Of a stretch of 64,000 nt of DNA, positions 37,533-47,440 are shown in pieces (position 1 is the first letter of the stretch; each line of letters starts with the position of its first letter). The stretch is from Ruminococcaceae bacterium BL-6. Its GTDB lineage: Bacteria; Bacillota; Clostridia; Oscillospirales; Acutalibacteraceae. The DNA lies in contig LR778135.1 of the NCBI GenBank assembly GCA_902810075.1, positions 1,116,001 through 1,180,000 of the forward strand, written 5' to 3'. The notes beneath the pieces are model-generated. The model was not told where the DNA came from, did not search any database, and worked only from the letters and a program-made list of their open reading frames with translations. The translations under genes were made by a program, and so were the position numbers.

Positions 37533-38560
37533 TGAGAAAGCTCGGCATGACACTTTTCATCCTGACACAGGATTCCTATCTGCATTGCCAGAATGAGGCA
37601 ATCGAAATTCTCATTGGCGGCGAAGAGAAAGGGCGTATTCCGGTTCATAATGTAGATTCCATTATATGCTTTGGAAATACGACTGTTTCGACACCATTTT
37701 TGGCTTTCTGTGCAAAAAACGGAGTGACATTGAGCTTCCTTTCAGAAAGGGGACAGTTTTACGGCAGGCTTCAGGGGCCGCAGAATGGCAATATTCTGCT
37801 TCGCCAGCAGCAGTTTTCTTATCTTTATGATACATTCTTTGCTTCGAACCTCGTGCGAAATATCTTATACGGTAAAATAGGAAACAGCAAACTCCTTTTG
37901 CAGCATTATGCAAGAGAACAGACAGAAGCAGATGCCAAGCAGCATTTGCAGGCAGCGGCTGAAAAATTATCAGAGGCGGCTAAAAATCTGCATGACTGCA
38001 TGACAGTGGACGAGATGCGTGGCAGGGAAGGTGCAGCGGCGGCAATCTATTTTTCAGTATTTGATGATTTGCTGAAAACGGACGATCCTCTCATGCACTT
38101 TGGGAGCCGCAGCCGAAGGCCGCCAGCCAATCGAAGCAATGCACTTTTATCATTTCTCTATACGCTGCTGAAAAATGATGTTCAGTCGGCACTGGAAAGT
38201 ATCGGCCTTGATCCTGCGGCCGGATATCTTCATACCCTGCGCCCCGGCCGTCCGGCCCTGGCACTGGATATGATGGAAGAATTGCGCTCTCCACTGTGTG
38301 ACCGCCTGGCTTTGACACTGATCAACCGCAAACAGATACAAAGCTCTGACTTTGAGACGGATACTCCCGCTTTTTACCTGACAGACAAAGCTCGCCGCAC
38401 GGTGCTGAACGCATGGGGCAGCAGAAAAAATCAAATGATCATGCATCCTTTTTTAAAAGAAAAAATGGAGATAGGGTTGATCCCTTTTGCGCAGGCTCAG
38501 TTGCTGGCACGTGTAATCCGCGGAGATTTAGATGAATATCCGCCGTTTGTCTGGAGGTAG
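37532..38560 (+). CDS. cas1: Cas1 integrase
   Basis: 342 residues. With Cas2 it integrates prespacers at the leader end of the array. Catalytic metal-binding residues are recognisable: Glu in MRGREGAAAAIYF (near residue 165), His in YLHTLRPGRPALALDMMEEL (near 233) and Asp in the same segment (near 245). The N-terminal beta-domain has IPVHNVDSIICFGN. It starts with GTG at the last base of the cas4 stop, showing tight coupling. Confidence 0.97.
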   Translation: MRKLGMTLFILTQDSYLHCQNEAIEILIGGEEKGRIPVHNVDSIICFGNTTVSTPFLAFCAKNGVTLSFLSERGQFYGRLQGPQNGNILLRQQQFSYLYDTFFASNLVRNILYGKIGNSKLLLQHYAREQTEADAKQHLQAAAEKLSEAAKNLHDCMTVDEMRGREGAAAAIYFSVFDDLLKTDDPLMHFGSRSRRPPANRSNALLSFLYTLLKNDVQSALESIGLDPAAGYLHTLRPGRPALALDMMEELRSPLCDRLALTLINRKQIQSSDFETDTPAFYLTDKARRTVLNAWGSRKNQMIMHPFLKEKMEIGLIPFAQAQLLARVIRGDLDEYPPFVWR

Positions 38561-38565
38561 CGAAG

Positions 38566-38856
38566 ATGCTTCTTGTAGTTTCATATGATGTGAATACAGT
38601 AGCGCCTGAGGGTTCAAAACGCTTGAGAAAAGTTGCACGTTTATGCGAGAAGTACGGAGTCCGTGTACAGAATTCGGTCTTTGAGCTCGATATTGATCCG
38701 GCGCAGGAAACGATCTTGCGTTGCGGCTTGGAAAGAATAATTGACCCCGAAAAAGATTCTGTACGTTTCTATCGATTAGGGAAAAGCTGGAAAAATAAAG
38801 TTGATTCGATTGGCAGAAAGCAACTCATAACATTTGGTGACGATCTTATTCTATAA
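38566..38856 (+). CDS. cas2: Cas2
   Basis: 96 residues, ferredoxin-like fold. It bridges two Cas1 dimers in the integration complex. LLVVSYDVNTVAPEGSKRLR and the region with VQNSVFELDIDP match the family; the Asp in SYDV is the conserved acidic residue. It begins 5 nt after cas1 ends and is the last gene before the leader. Confidence 0.96.
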   Translation: MLLVVSYDVNTVAPEGSKRLRKVARLCEKYGVRVQNSVFELDIDPAQETILRCGLERIIDPEKDSVRFYRLGKSWKNKVDSIGRKQLITFGDDLIL

Positions 38857-39040
38857 TTTTTCGCGATCCTCAATCATACAGGAATTCATGCGAGATTCGC
38901 GCAGCTTTTAAATGCTGATTTTTATAATGGATCAGGTTTAATGGTTGAAATCAGCAAGATATCAACATGAATTTGATGGTACATCATCAGCCCTTGGCAG
39001 AAAGGCACATTTAGATTGCTGATTTTTGTGCAAATCTGCT
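38857..39040 (+). promoter_or_regulatory. CRISPR leader
   Basis: An AT-rich 184-bp non-coding stretch between cas2 and the first repeat, in the position expected for the leader that directs new spacer insertion and drives array transcription. It holds several AATCAGCA/TGCTGATT-type repeats (GCTGATTTTTATAA, AATCAGCAAG, GCTGATTTTTGTGC), possible protein-binding sites. No consensus promoter stands out. Confidence 0.8.
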
Positions 39041-42000
39041 GTTGCCCTCTACGCGAGGGCAGGAATTGAAACCTTGTAAGCACGGAGCCAACCCCGCCCC
39101 ACGACGGTTGCCCTCTACGCGAGGGCAGGAATTGAAACTTCCGAAACAACGCTTGTGCTATCCGGGGCCTGATGTTGCCCTCTACGCGAGGGCAGGAATT
39201 GAAACCGGTCGCGCAGCCACAACGCCAATTTGTACACGGTTGCCCTCTACGCGAGGGCAGGAATTGAAACAGATACTGGAAATTCGCCGTATCGACCGCG
39301 TCGGCGGTTGCCCTCTACGCGAGGGCAGGAATTGAAACTTTAAGCGTGTTGTAGATTGCCAACCCTTCCGAAGGTTGCCCTCTACGCGAGGGCAGGAATT
39401 GAAACAAGACCGCGCTCCGAGAGTTAGAGCGGTATCGGGTTGCCCTCTACGCGAGGGCAGGAATTGAAACATCCTCGCCGAGTGGATCGCGAAACAAGCG
39501 CAGAGTTGCCCTCTACGCGAGGGCAGGAATTGAAACTTGCCTGAAAAACTGATTGTCGGCGTGATTACGGTTGCCCTCTACGCGAGGGCAGGAATTGAAA
39601 CATTTTTTCTCGGATGCTTTCTTTTTCTTTTATGGTTGCCCTCTACGCGAGGGCAGGAATTGAAACAGCGGTGAGGGCCTTGCAGAGGACATCGACGAAG
39701 TTGCCCTCTACGCGAGGGCAGGAATTGAAACAAGCCTGTGGATAATGTTTTCCGGTCGGAGCAGCGGTTGCCCTCTACGCGAGGGCAGGAATTGAAACAC
39801 CGCCGACCGATGCAAAAAATCCACTGTTTTCAGGTTGCCCTCTACGCGAGGGCAGGAATTGAAACAGTACATGGGGCAATTTACCTACTGCTTTTTTTAG
39901 TTGCCCTCTACGCGAGGGCAGGAATTGAAACCCCGGCCGCCAAACCCATAGTGAAAGGGATTGCTGTGTTGCCCTCTACGCGAGGGCAGGAATTGAAACT
40001 TCATCCAGCGCCCTGCCATTCCCGTACAGCTTGATGTTGCCCTCTACGCGAGGGCAGGAATTGAAACAAGCCTGTGGATAATGTTTTCCGGTCGGAGCAG
40101 CGCGTTGCCCTCTACGCGAGGGCAGGAATTGAAACCACTCATGACGGAAAATTCTTTATCGGAAGGCGCTGTTGCCCTCTACGCGAGGGCAGGAATTGAA
40201 ACGAGATCAAGATCAAAATCCATACCGCTGATACAAGTTGCCCTCTACGCGAGGGCAGGAATTGAAACAGCCATCCGGAGCTGTGGGAAAAGGCAAATCC
40301 TGTTGCCCTCTACGCGAGGGCAGGAATTGAAACAAGTCTGTGGACGATGTTGTCCGGCCGGAGCAGCGGTTGCCCTCTACGCGAGGGCAGGAATTGAAAC
40401 TGATCAACCTCGACAATAACCCGATTTTGACCGGGTTGCCCTCTACGCGAGGGCAGGAATTGAAACTAGTCAGCCCCTTTTGCCGCAAAAGGATTTTCGG
40501 TTGCCCTCTACGCGAGGGCAGGAATTGAAACATAGATGCTGGTATAATTAATCATTGGTCCAGAGGTTGCCCTCTACGCGAGGGCAGGAATTGAAACATG
40601 CAAGTCTGTGGACGATGTTGTCCGGCCGGAGCAGCGGTTGCCCTCTACGCGAGGGCAGGAATTGAAACATGCAGATAACGAAAACTTTCCTCCGGCAGTG
40701 ATTCAAGTTGCCCTCTACGCGAGGGCAGGAATTGAAACTGTGATCGCGTTTGAAACTGGAATTATCGTCATGTTGCCCTCTACGCGAGGGCAGGAATTGA
40801 AACCCCGACACCGACGAAATTCGATGCGACGTGCGGGGGTTGCCCTCTACGCGAGGGCAGGAATTGAAACAACTTTGCGGGTGACCTCAAACGGCGCGAT
40901 GATGTTGCCCTCTACGCGAGGGCAGGAATTGAAACGACGTCGGCAGGGGTCGGTGCCGTGGGGCTGTTGTTGCCCTCTACGCGAGGGCAGGAATTGAAAC
41001 TTCCGCCTATTATTCCTTGAATCATTCCAGTGAGTTGCCCTCTACGCGAGGGCAGGAATTGAAACATGCCGAGGGGCTTTCCGCTGCCGTCGCCGTCCAC
41101 GTTGCCCTCTACGCGAGGGCAGGAATTGAAACCGGAATTCATATCGGTGAAATCCCGGAACTCGCTGTTGCCCTCTACGCGAGGGCAGGAATTGAAACAT
41201 TACCACCGGCGACGGCAACAAGCGGGTACGACTGTTGCCCTCTACGCGAGGGCAGGAATTGAAACAGAACAGCCAACGAGACGCTCGGGCAGCAGGTGAC
41301 GTTGCCCTCTACGCGAGGGCAGGAATTGAAACAACGAGGGCGGCGGTGCGCTCACTGCGGCCCAGCTGTTGCCCTCTACGCGAGGGCAGGAATTGAAACA
41401 ACACCATCGCGAACGCCGTCAGCAAGTGTGAAGTTGCCCTCTACGCGAGGGCAGGAATTGAAACGTATCGTTCTGCTGGATCAGTTCCTGCGCATCCTGT
41501 TGCCCTCTACGCGAGGGCAGGAATTGAAACAAATCACCTTTTTCATTGCGGCCTGTGTATCTCTGTTGCCCTCTACGCGAGGGCAGGAATTGAAACGAAA
41601 AAGTATTATTCGATGGAAACCAGTGGCCGCAGTTGCCCTCTACGCGAGGGCAGGAATTGAAACACGGCGAAACCGCAGACCCATGAGCCTACTGCACAGT
41701 TGCCCTCTACGCGAGGGCAGGAATTGAAACACAATCGGCTGGAGTGGAGCGCTTGAAAAAATGCGGTTGCCCTCTACGCGAGGGCAGGAATTGAAACAGG
41801 GACAAGAAGATCACGGCTGATGAATTTTCCGGTTGCCCTCTACGCGAGGGCAGGAATTGAAACACGGCGGCACTGTACCAGAGCTATTCCAAACTGGTTG
41901 CCCTCTACGCGAGGGCAGGAATTGAAACTTCGACGATCTGACCGCGAATCACCCGCTTCTGGGTTGCCCTCTACGCGAGGGCAGGAATTGAAACACGGAG

Positions 42001-44635
42001 GATCGGCTGATCGTTACGCTGGCGCAGGTTGCCCTCTACGCGAGGGCAGGAATTGAAACTACGGCTAATTCTGGGCTTGTGATCGTGTGGGCGGGGGTTG
42101 CCCTCTACGCGAGGGCAGGAATTGAAACTTTTATTTTGATAAAGCTCAAATCCCCGTGCTCCGTTGCCCTCTACGCGAGGGCAGGAATTGAAACCCGGAT
42201 ATTTCCGTCCGGCCCAGGGCGAGGCTTATGTTGCCCTCTACGCGAGGGCAGGAATTGAAACTTTGCGATCTAACTGTAGTCCGGGCTTATACCGTTGCCC
42301 TCTACGCGAGGGCAGGAATTGAAACAACCTCAAATCCGTAAGAATTCCGATCAAGCTCAAGTTGCCCTCTACGCGAGGGCAGGAATTGAAACAAAAGGCA
42401 CCCCGGCGAGTAGCCCGATTGCGCCGGTTGCCCTCTACGCGAGGGCAGGAATTGAAACGGCTCCCATCGCGGAGCCGACTCTTTTTTGCTAAGTTGCCCT
42501 CTACGCGAGGGCAGGAATTGAAACATTCATCTTTGGCAGACAAATGAAGGATTTCGGGTTGCCCTCTACGCGAGGGCAGGAATTGAAACACGACAGTCGG
42601 ATCGGATGTCATCAGCAAATCCGGTTGCCCTCTACGCGAGGGCAGGAATTGAAACATCAGGTGACATCAAAATTGCAGGAAATCCGATTAGTTGCCCTCT
42701 ACGCGAGGGCAGGAATTGAAACAATGAGTTTTTTGAGCAGTACAAGGTTGTTGTTGAGTTGCCCTCTACGCGAGGGCAGGAATTGAAACACGGATGGGGC
42801 AAAGGCGAACATATCCACTAGAGTTGCCCTCTACGCGAGGGCAGGAATTGAAACATGTATTTTCTCTCCTTTCACAGATCCCCAGCCGCGTTGCCCTCTA
42901 CGCGAGGGCAGGAATTGAAACTTCGACGATCTGACCGCGAATCACCCGCTTCTGGGTTGCCCTCTACGCGAGGGCAGGAATTGAAACACGGATGTGCCCG
43001 AGCCAACGCTGATCGCGGCGGTTGCCCTCTACGCGAGGGCAGGAATTGAAACACAGTGATCTTCGTGTCACCGGATTCTGTGCCCTCAGGTTGCCCTCTA
43101 CGCGAGGGCAGGAATTGAAACACCTCCTGCCCTTCCGGGCTGTCTCGATTGATAGTTGCCCTCTACGCGAGGGCAGGAATTGAAACAATTCTCGGTGCCG
43201 CATCGTAAAAGACGGTATCGTTGCCCTCTACGCGAGGGCAGGAATTGAAACACTATCGGAGCCGGGGCGTGGTGCTTGTGGGACGGTTGCCCTCTACGCG
43301 AGGGCAGGAATTGAAACAGATTTACAGCACTTCCGCTCAACAAACGAGGCGTTGCCCTCTACGCGAGGGCAGGAATTGAAACGTCATGCCATGCGGTGAA
43401 AATAACGTTGGTGCTGACGTTGCCCTCTACGCGAGGGCAGGAATTGAAACATCGGGGAGATCAAGGACGTGTACGGGCAGAATGTTGCCCTCTACGCGAG
43501 GGCAGGAATTGAAACCCCCACATATTGCCACTTCTGAATTTGTTCTGCAGTTGCCCTCTACGCGAGGGCAGGAATTGAAACTCCACACGGCCCAAAAGAT
43601 AGGCCGGAACTGGGTGTTGCCCTCTACGCGAGGGCAGGAATTGAAACAGAACGCGCAGAGAATCGCGCTGATCGCGCGGAGGTTGCCCTCTACGCGAGGG
43701 CAGGAATTGAAACAGATACTGGAAATTCGCCGTGTCCACAGCATCGGCGGTTGCCCTCTACGCGAGGGCAGGAATTGAAACAACACAATCGTGGACGGAT
43801 TCGCCTGCTCCGCCGTTGCCCTCTACGCGAGGGCAGGAATTGAAACACCTGCAAGCTGCTTGACGGCCGCGTCAATACGGTTGCCCTCTACGCGAGGGCA
43901 GGAATTGAAACTGGAAAGAGCGGACGCTTCTTTGATTCTATTCGTGGTTGCCCTCTACGCGAGGGCAGGAATTGAAACAGAGATGGCGCGCTTGCCCTTG
44001 CCGAGCCTGCAGTTGCCCTCTACGCGAGGGCAGGAATTGAAACGAAACGATGGGGCCTGACGATGGACGCGCAGATGTTGCCCTCTACGCGAGGGCAGGA
44101 ATTGAAACTTCAGGCTGTTCACGCCGCGTCCGACCTTGACTTGTTGCCCTCTACGCGAGGGCAGGAATTGAAACATCAAATGCGACCTCGGGAACGCCGC
44201 GACATTCTGTTGCCCTCTACGCGAGGGCAGGAATTGAAACTCATCGACGAACGCAATCGGCAGTAGGGCGTTCATGTTGCCCTCTACGCGAGGGCAGGAA
44301 TTGAAACCATCTTCCCCCTCGCTTGAAAATCTGGAAAAATGTTGCCCTCTACGCGAGGGCAGGAATTGAAACTGGCGTCTCCCTGCCGATCCTTTCTGGA
44401 GATTACAGTTGCCCTCTACGCGAGGGCAGGAATTGAAACCGGTCGTAGTCATCCGCTTTCCAGCCTTTCCGCGGTTGCCCTCTACGCGAGGGCAGGAATT
44501 GAAACCCGTATGGACGGATACGCCGTTGCCCGCCAAAAGTTGCCCTCTACGCGAGGGCAGGAATTGAAACACGAACTATCTGGAGAACGGGCATAAGATT
44601 CGGGTTGCCCTCTACGCGAGGGCAGGAATTGAAAC
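39041..44635 (+). CRISPR. Type I-C CRISPR array, 85 repeats and 84 spacers
   Basis: The 32-bp repeat begins GTTGCCCTCT, contains the dyad GCCCTC-TACGC-GAGGGC, and ends GGAATTGAAAC. I counted 85 copies from 39041 to 44604; all look identical, including the last. Spacers are 32-39 nt. The ATTGAAAC end and the cas2-side leader set transcription on the + strand, with newest spacers at the left. Identical or related spacers recur (spacers 4/71, 11/16/20/24, 44/59, numbered from the leader). The many open frames across the array are repeat artefacts. Confidence 0.99.
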
Positions 44636-44748
44636 AAGATGTTTATTAATATCTTTCCTTTATAATAATTTTTTCAAATTTCATAAAAAATTCCAAATAT
44701 AATTCCAAGTATCAAATATATTATTTCTATAAGAATGTTATAAAAGTA

Positions 44749-44804
44749 TTGAAATCTCGATCGGAAAATGGTAATATAATATTGCAAAATGCATTCGATT
44801 GCAA
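44749..44804 (+). promoter_or_regulatory. Promoter and LacI-type operator upstream of the lacI-like gene
   Basis: TTGAAA (44749-44754), 17 nt, TAATAT (44772-44777), then ATGCATTCGATTGCAA (44789-44804). The last sequence matches 14 of 16 bases of the perfect palindrome at the following transport operon, suggesting autoregulation. Confidence 0.65.
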
Positions 44805-44840
44805 CGCCGTCTATTATTTTTTGGGAAAGAGTTCATTACG

Positions 44841-45848
44841 ATGGTTACAATTTATGATTTGGCAAAAATATTAAATCTGAACCCCAGTACGGTGTCCCGT
44901 GCGTTCAAGCACCCCGAGATGCTGAAAGAGCAGACGCGAAAAGAGATTTTGAAAACGGCCGAGCAAATCGGCTATCACCCCAATATGGTGGCCAGCCAGC
45001 TGCGCACCAGCGATTCGAATGTGATCGGCGTCGTCATGGTCGACCGGGAAGGGCTGTGGAACTGGTATTCCGATACCTTCATCCGGGGCGCTCAAACGGA
45101 GGCGGCAAAACACGGGTACAAGGTGATGGCCATGGATTCCAACTTCAGCGATTATAAAAGCAACGCGGAATTGTTTTCCATGATGCGTTTTGCCGGCATT
45201 GTGGTGGCGAGTACGGAGATTCTGAATCTGGACTGTCATTTTTCGAGCGTCATTCCAATGGCGTTTGTCAACCAGGGCTGCTGCAGCGGTTTTAATGTTC
45301 TTCCCGACGACTATCATGATATGCGCATGGAGTTGGAATATCTCAGAGAACAGGGGCACCGGAAGATCGCCTACCTCAACGGCCCCGAGGATTCGCCGCA
45401 TTGCGGGGAGCGCTTCCGGGCCTATTGCGATGTGATGAAAGAGAGCGGCTTCGGAATCAGGGCGGAATGGGTCGGCAGCAATAAAGACTGGGGTTCTGAG
45501 GCGGCCTACCGGGAGACGGTGCGGATCCTTGGTTGCAAAGACCGTCCGACTGTGATTACCGCCGCCGCCGATTCGATGTGCCCCGGCATCTATGATGCGA
45601 TCCACAATCTCGGCCTGCAGATTCCCCTCGATATTTCGGTCGCGGGCTACGACAACAGGGAACTCGGAGAGCTGATTTACCCGCATCTCACCACGGTTTC
45701 CTTCCCTTTGCATGAAATGGGCAGCGAGGCGATTTTACGGCTGATCGAGCTGCTGGATCCCGAGGCGGACCGGGCGAAGCTGGAAAACCCCGTCCATGTT
45801 CGGGGAAAGCTGATTGTGCGGGATTCCGTGCGGGCCCTGTCGTCGTAA
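44841..45848 (+). CDS. LacI family transcriptional regulator
   Basis: 335 residues. The N-terminal LacI HTH reads VTIYDLAKILNLNPSTVSRA with the hinge GYHPNMVASQLR. The rest is a periplasmic-binding-protein-like sugar-sensing domain (VIGVVMVDREG, VAGYDNRELGELIYPHLTTV). The ATG at 44841 gives the normal family start; RBS is weak (GAAAGAG). It stands directly before a sugar ABC transport and glycosidase operon with a matching operator, so it is very probably its sugar-responsive repressor. The sequence between the CRISPR array and this gene is AT-rich and empty. Confidence 0.92.
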   Translation: MVTIYDLAKILNLNPSTVSRAFKHPEMLKEQTRKEILKTAEQIGYHPNMVASQLRTSDSNVIGVVMVDREGLWNWYSDTFIRGAQTEAAKHGYKVMAMDSNFSDYKSNAELFSMMRFAGIVVASTEILNLDCHFSSVIPMAFVNQGCCSGFNVLPDDYHDMRMELEYLREQGHRKIAYLNGPEDSPHCGERFRAYCDVMKESGFGIRAEWVGSNKDWGSEAAYRETVRILGCKDRPTVITAAADSMCPGIYDAIHNLGLQIPLDISVAGYDNRELGELIYPHLTTVSFPLHEMGSEAILRLIELLDPEADRAKLENPVHVRGKLIVRDSVRALSS

Positions 45849-45912
45849 TCGGTTTTTAAAAATATTTGGTTGGGCATATTGTTTGGGCAAGAAGGAGCAG
45901 AGATGTCTTCCC

Positions 45913-45938
45913 AATTTATGCAATCGATTGCATAAATT
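45913..45938. promoter_or_regulatory. LacI-type operator of the transport operon
   Basis: A perfect 26-bp palindrome centred on ATGCAATCGATTGCAT with AT-rich flanks. The central CG and half-sites are typical of LacI family operators. It precedes the binding-protein gene by 100 nt. Confidence 0.82.
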
Positions 45939-45978
45939 TTATAAATTTCTCTTTTGGTGCAACCCTGAAAACACAGGA

Positions 45979-46012
45979 AATCATTCTGCGGAGCGTCCTC
46001 CGCAGAATGATT
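45979..46012 (+). other. Strong leader hairpin before the binding-protein gene
   Basis: AATCATTCTGCGGAG (45979-45993) pairs perfectly over 15 bp with its complement (45998-46012); loop CGTC. No T run follows, and the RBS begins about 12 nt later, so it is more likely an mRNA-stabilising or translation-controlling structure than a terminator. Confidence 0.65.
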
Positions 46013-46038
46013 CAGATAATGAAAAGGGAGGATTTTGT

Positions 46039-47331
46039 ATGAAAAAGAAAAAAGTTTTCCAGGCGGTCAGTCTGGCCCTCTGCCTCGCCATAGGCTTGAC
46101 GGCGTGCGGGGGAGGAGGAGAAACGTCTTCGGCCCCGGGGGGAAAGGCGGATCCTTCAAAGCCGTTCGCCGGAAAGACCTTGCGTGTGGCCGTGGAAGAC
46201 GGGGGGGAGTATGCGCTTTTCTATCAGGACCTGAAGAGCGAATTCGAAGAAAAGACCGGCGCGACGGTTGTTTTCGAGTCGATGGAAGGCGTCGTGACCG
46301 AGCTGATCAACAAGAGCTCCTACTTTGACGTCCTGACGATGGATGGCCCCAAGATTCCCGAATACGTGTCGAACGGATACCTTCTGCCGCTGGATGATCG
46401 TGTCAAAGACTACGATTTGGACGATTTTTACCCATCCGCGCTCAATACCTGCAAATGGGACGGCAAGCTTTATACGATCCCATATCTGGTCCACGGCCCC
46501 GTGGTTTACTACCGCACCGACCTGTTTGAAAAAGCCGGAATCGATCATGGCCCCGCCACGCTGGAGGAATACCTGGAGGATGCCAAGAAGACCAACGACC
46601 CGAAAAACGGGATTTACGGCACCATCATCGAAGGGAAACAGAGCGCCACCGAAGCGGTCTCGCACCTGTGGGACAAGATCTTACAGCAGGGCGGCGGGGT
46701 CCTGGACAAAGACGGAAAGGTGATCTTCGGTTCGGAAAAGACCGTTGATGCCTTCAAGTACATGATGAGCTTCTACGACGCCGGCTGCGTCCCGCCGGGC
46801 AGTTCCAGCTATGACAACGGCGACTGCCAGAACATGTTCCTTGCCGGTCAGCTGGCGATCGGCGTCAACTGGCCCTACATGTGGTCCATGTGCAAAGACC
46901 CCAAATATTCGAAAGTGATCGGGAAAGTCGCGGTCGCTCCTCAGCCGGTCACCAGCGCCTGCTGGAGCTGGAGCTTCGGCGTGTGCGCCTTTTCCAAAAA
47001 CGCGGATTTGGCGGCGGAATGGTGCAAATGGGCCGGAAACAGCGACAACATCACGAAGCTGGCCACTACCTTTATCAATCCTGCCGTGCGCAAATCATCC
47101 TCGAAAAAGGCCGTGGAATCCCTCAGCGACGCGGCGGATAAGGCGACGCTCGAAGCAATGAACAAGAGCCTGGATCAGGCTGTCGCGCCCGTTTTGAACA
47201 CGAAGATTACGCCGATGCGCGACCGGATGGCGCTCACGCTGAACCGCATCTGCACCCGCACGACAACGGACATCCCCGGGGAGGTGGCCGCGTGCGCGGA
47301 AGACCTGAAAAAAATCTGCGGTCAGCAGTGA
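46039..47331 (+). CDS. Sugar ABC transporter substrate-binding lipoprotein
   Basis: 430 residues. A lipoprotein signal is clear: MKKKKVFQAVSLALCLAIGL then TAC, with Cys23 as the lipid-anchored residue, followed by a flexible GGGGETSSAPGG linker. The mature part belongs to the cluster of extracellular sugar-binding proteins (family 1): FEEKTGATVVFESMEG, PYLVHGPVVYYRTDLFEKAG and NGIYGTIIEGKQS. It should capture an oligosaccharide, plausibly arabinose-containing given the GH127 gene, and deliver it to the permeases. GGGAGG lies 7 nt before the ATG. Confidence 0.92.
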   Translation: MKKKKVFQAVSLALCLAIGLTACGGGGETSSAPGGKADPSKPFAGKTLRVAVEDGGEYALFYQDLKSEFEEKTGATVVFESMEGVVTELINKSSYFDVLTMDGPKIPEYVSNGYLLPLDDRVKDYDLDDFYPSALNTCKWDGKLYTIPYLVHGPVVYYRTDLFEKAGIDHGPATLEEYLEDAKKTNDPKNGIYGTIIEGKQSATEAVSHLWDKILQQGGGVLDKDGKVIFGSEKTVDAFKYMMSFYDAGCVPPGSSSYDNGDCQNMFLAGQLAIGVNWPYMWSMCKDPKYSKVIGKVAVAPQPVTSACWSWSFGVCAFSKNADLAAEWCKWAGNSDNITKLATTFINPAVRKSSSKKAVESLSDAADKATLEAMNKSLDQAVAPVLNTKITPMRDRMALTLNRICTRTTTDIPGEVAACAEDLKKICGQQ

Positions 47332-47370
47332 TATCCGAAAGACAAATGAAAAGGTAACGATTGTATGAGA

Positions 47371-47414
47371 GCGGGCGCAGGCCTAACGGCAGAGTCTGCC
47401 GGGTCTGCGCCCGC
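47371..47414 (+). other. Intercistronic hairpin
   Basis: GCGGGCGCAG (47371-47380) pairs with CTGCGCCCGC (47405-47414), with an inner GGCA/TGCC pairing. There is no T run. Placed between the binding protein and permease genes, it probably stabilises the upstream mRNA so that binding protein exceeds permease. Confidence 0.65.
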
Positions 47415-47440
47415 AATATTCAGGAGGCAGTGAAAGAGCG

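Noticed and set aside
39042..44596. Many short proteins with recurring ALYARAGIET / LPSTRGQELK / FNSCPRVEGN motifs on both strands
   Set aside because: They are translations of the CRISPR repeat in different frames and have no independent coding support.
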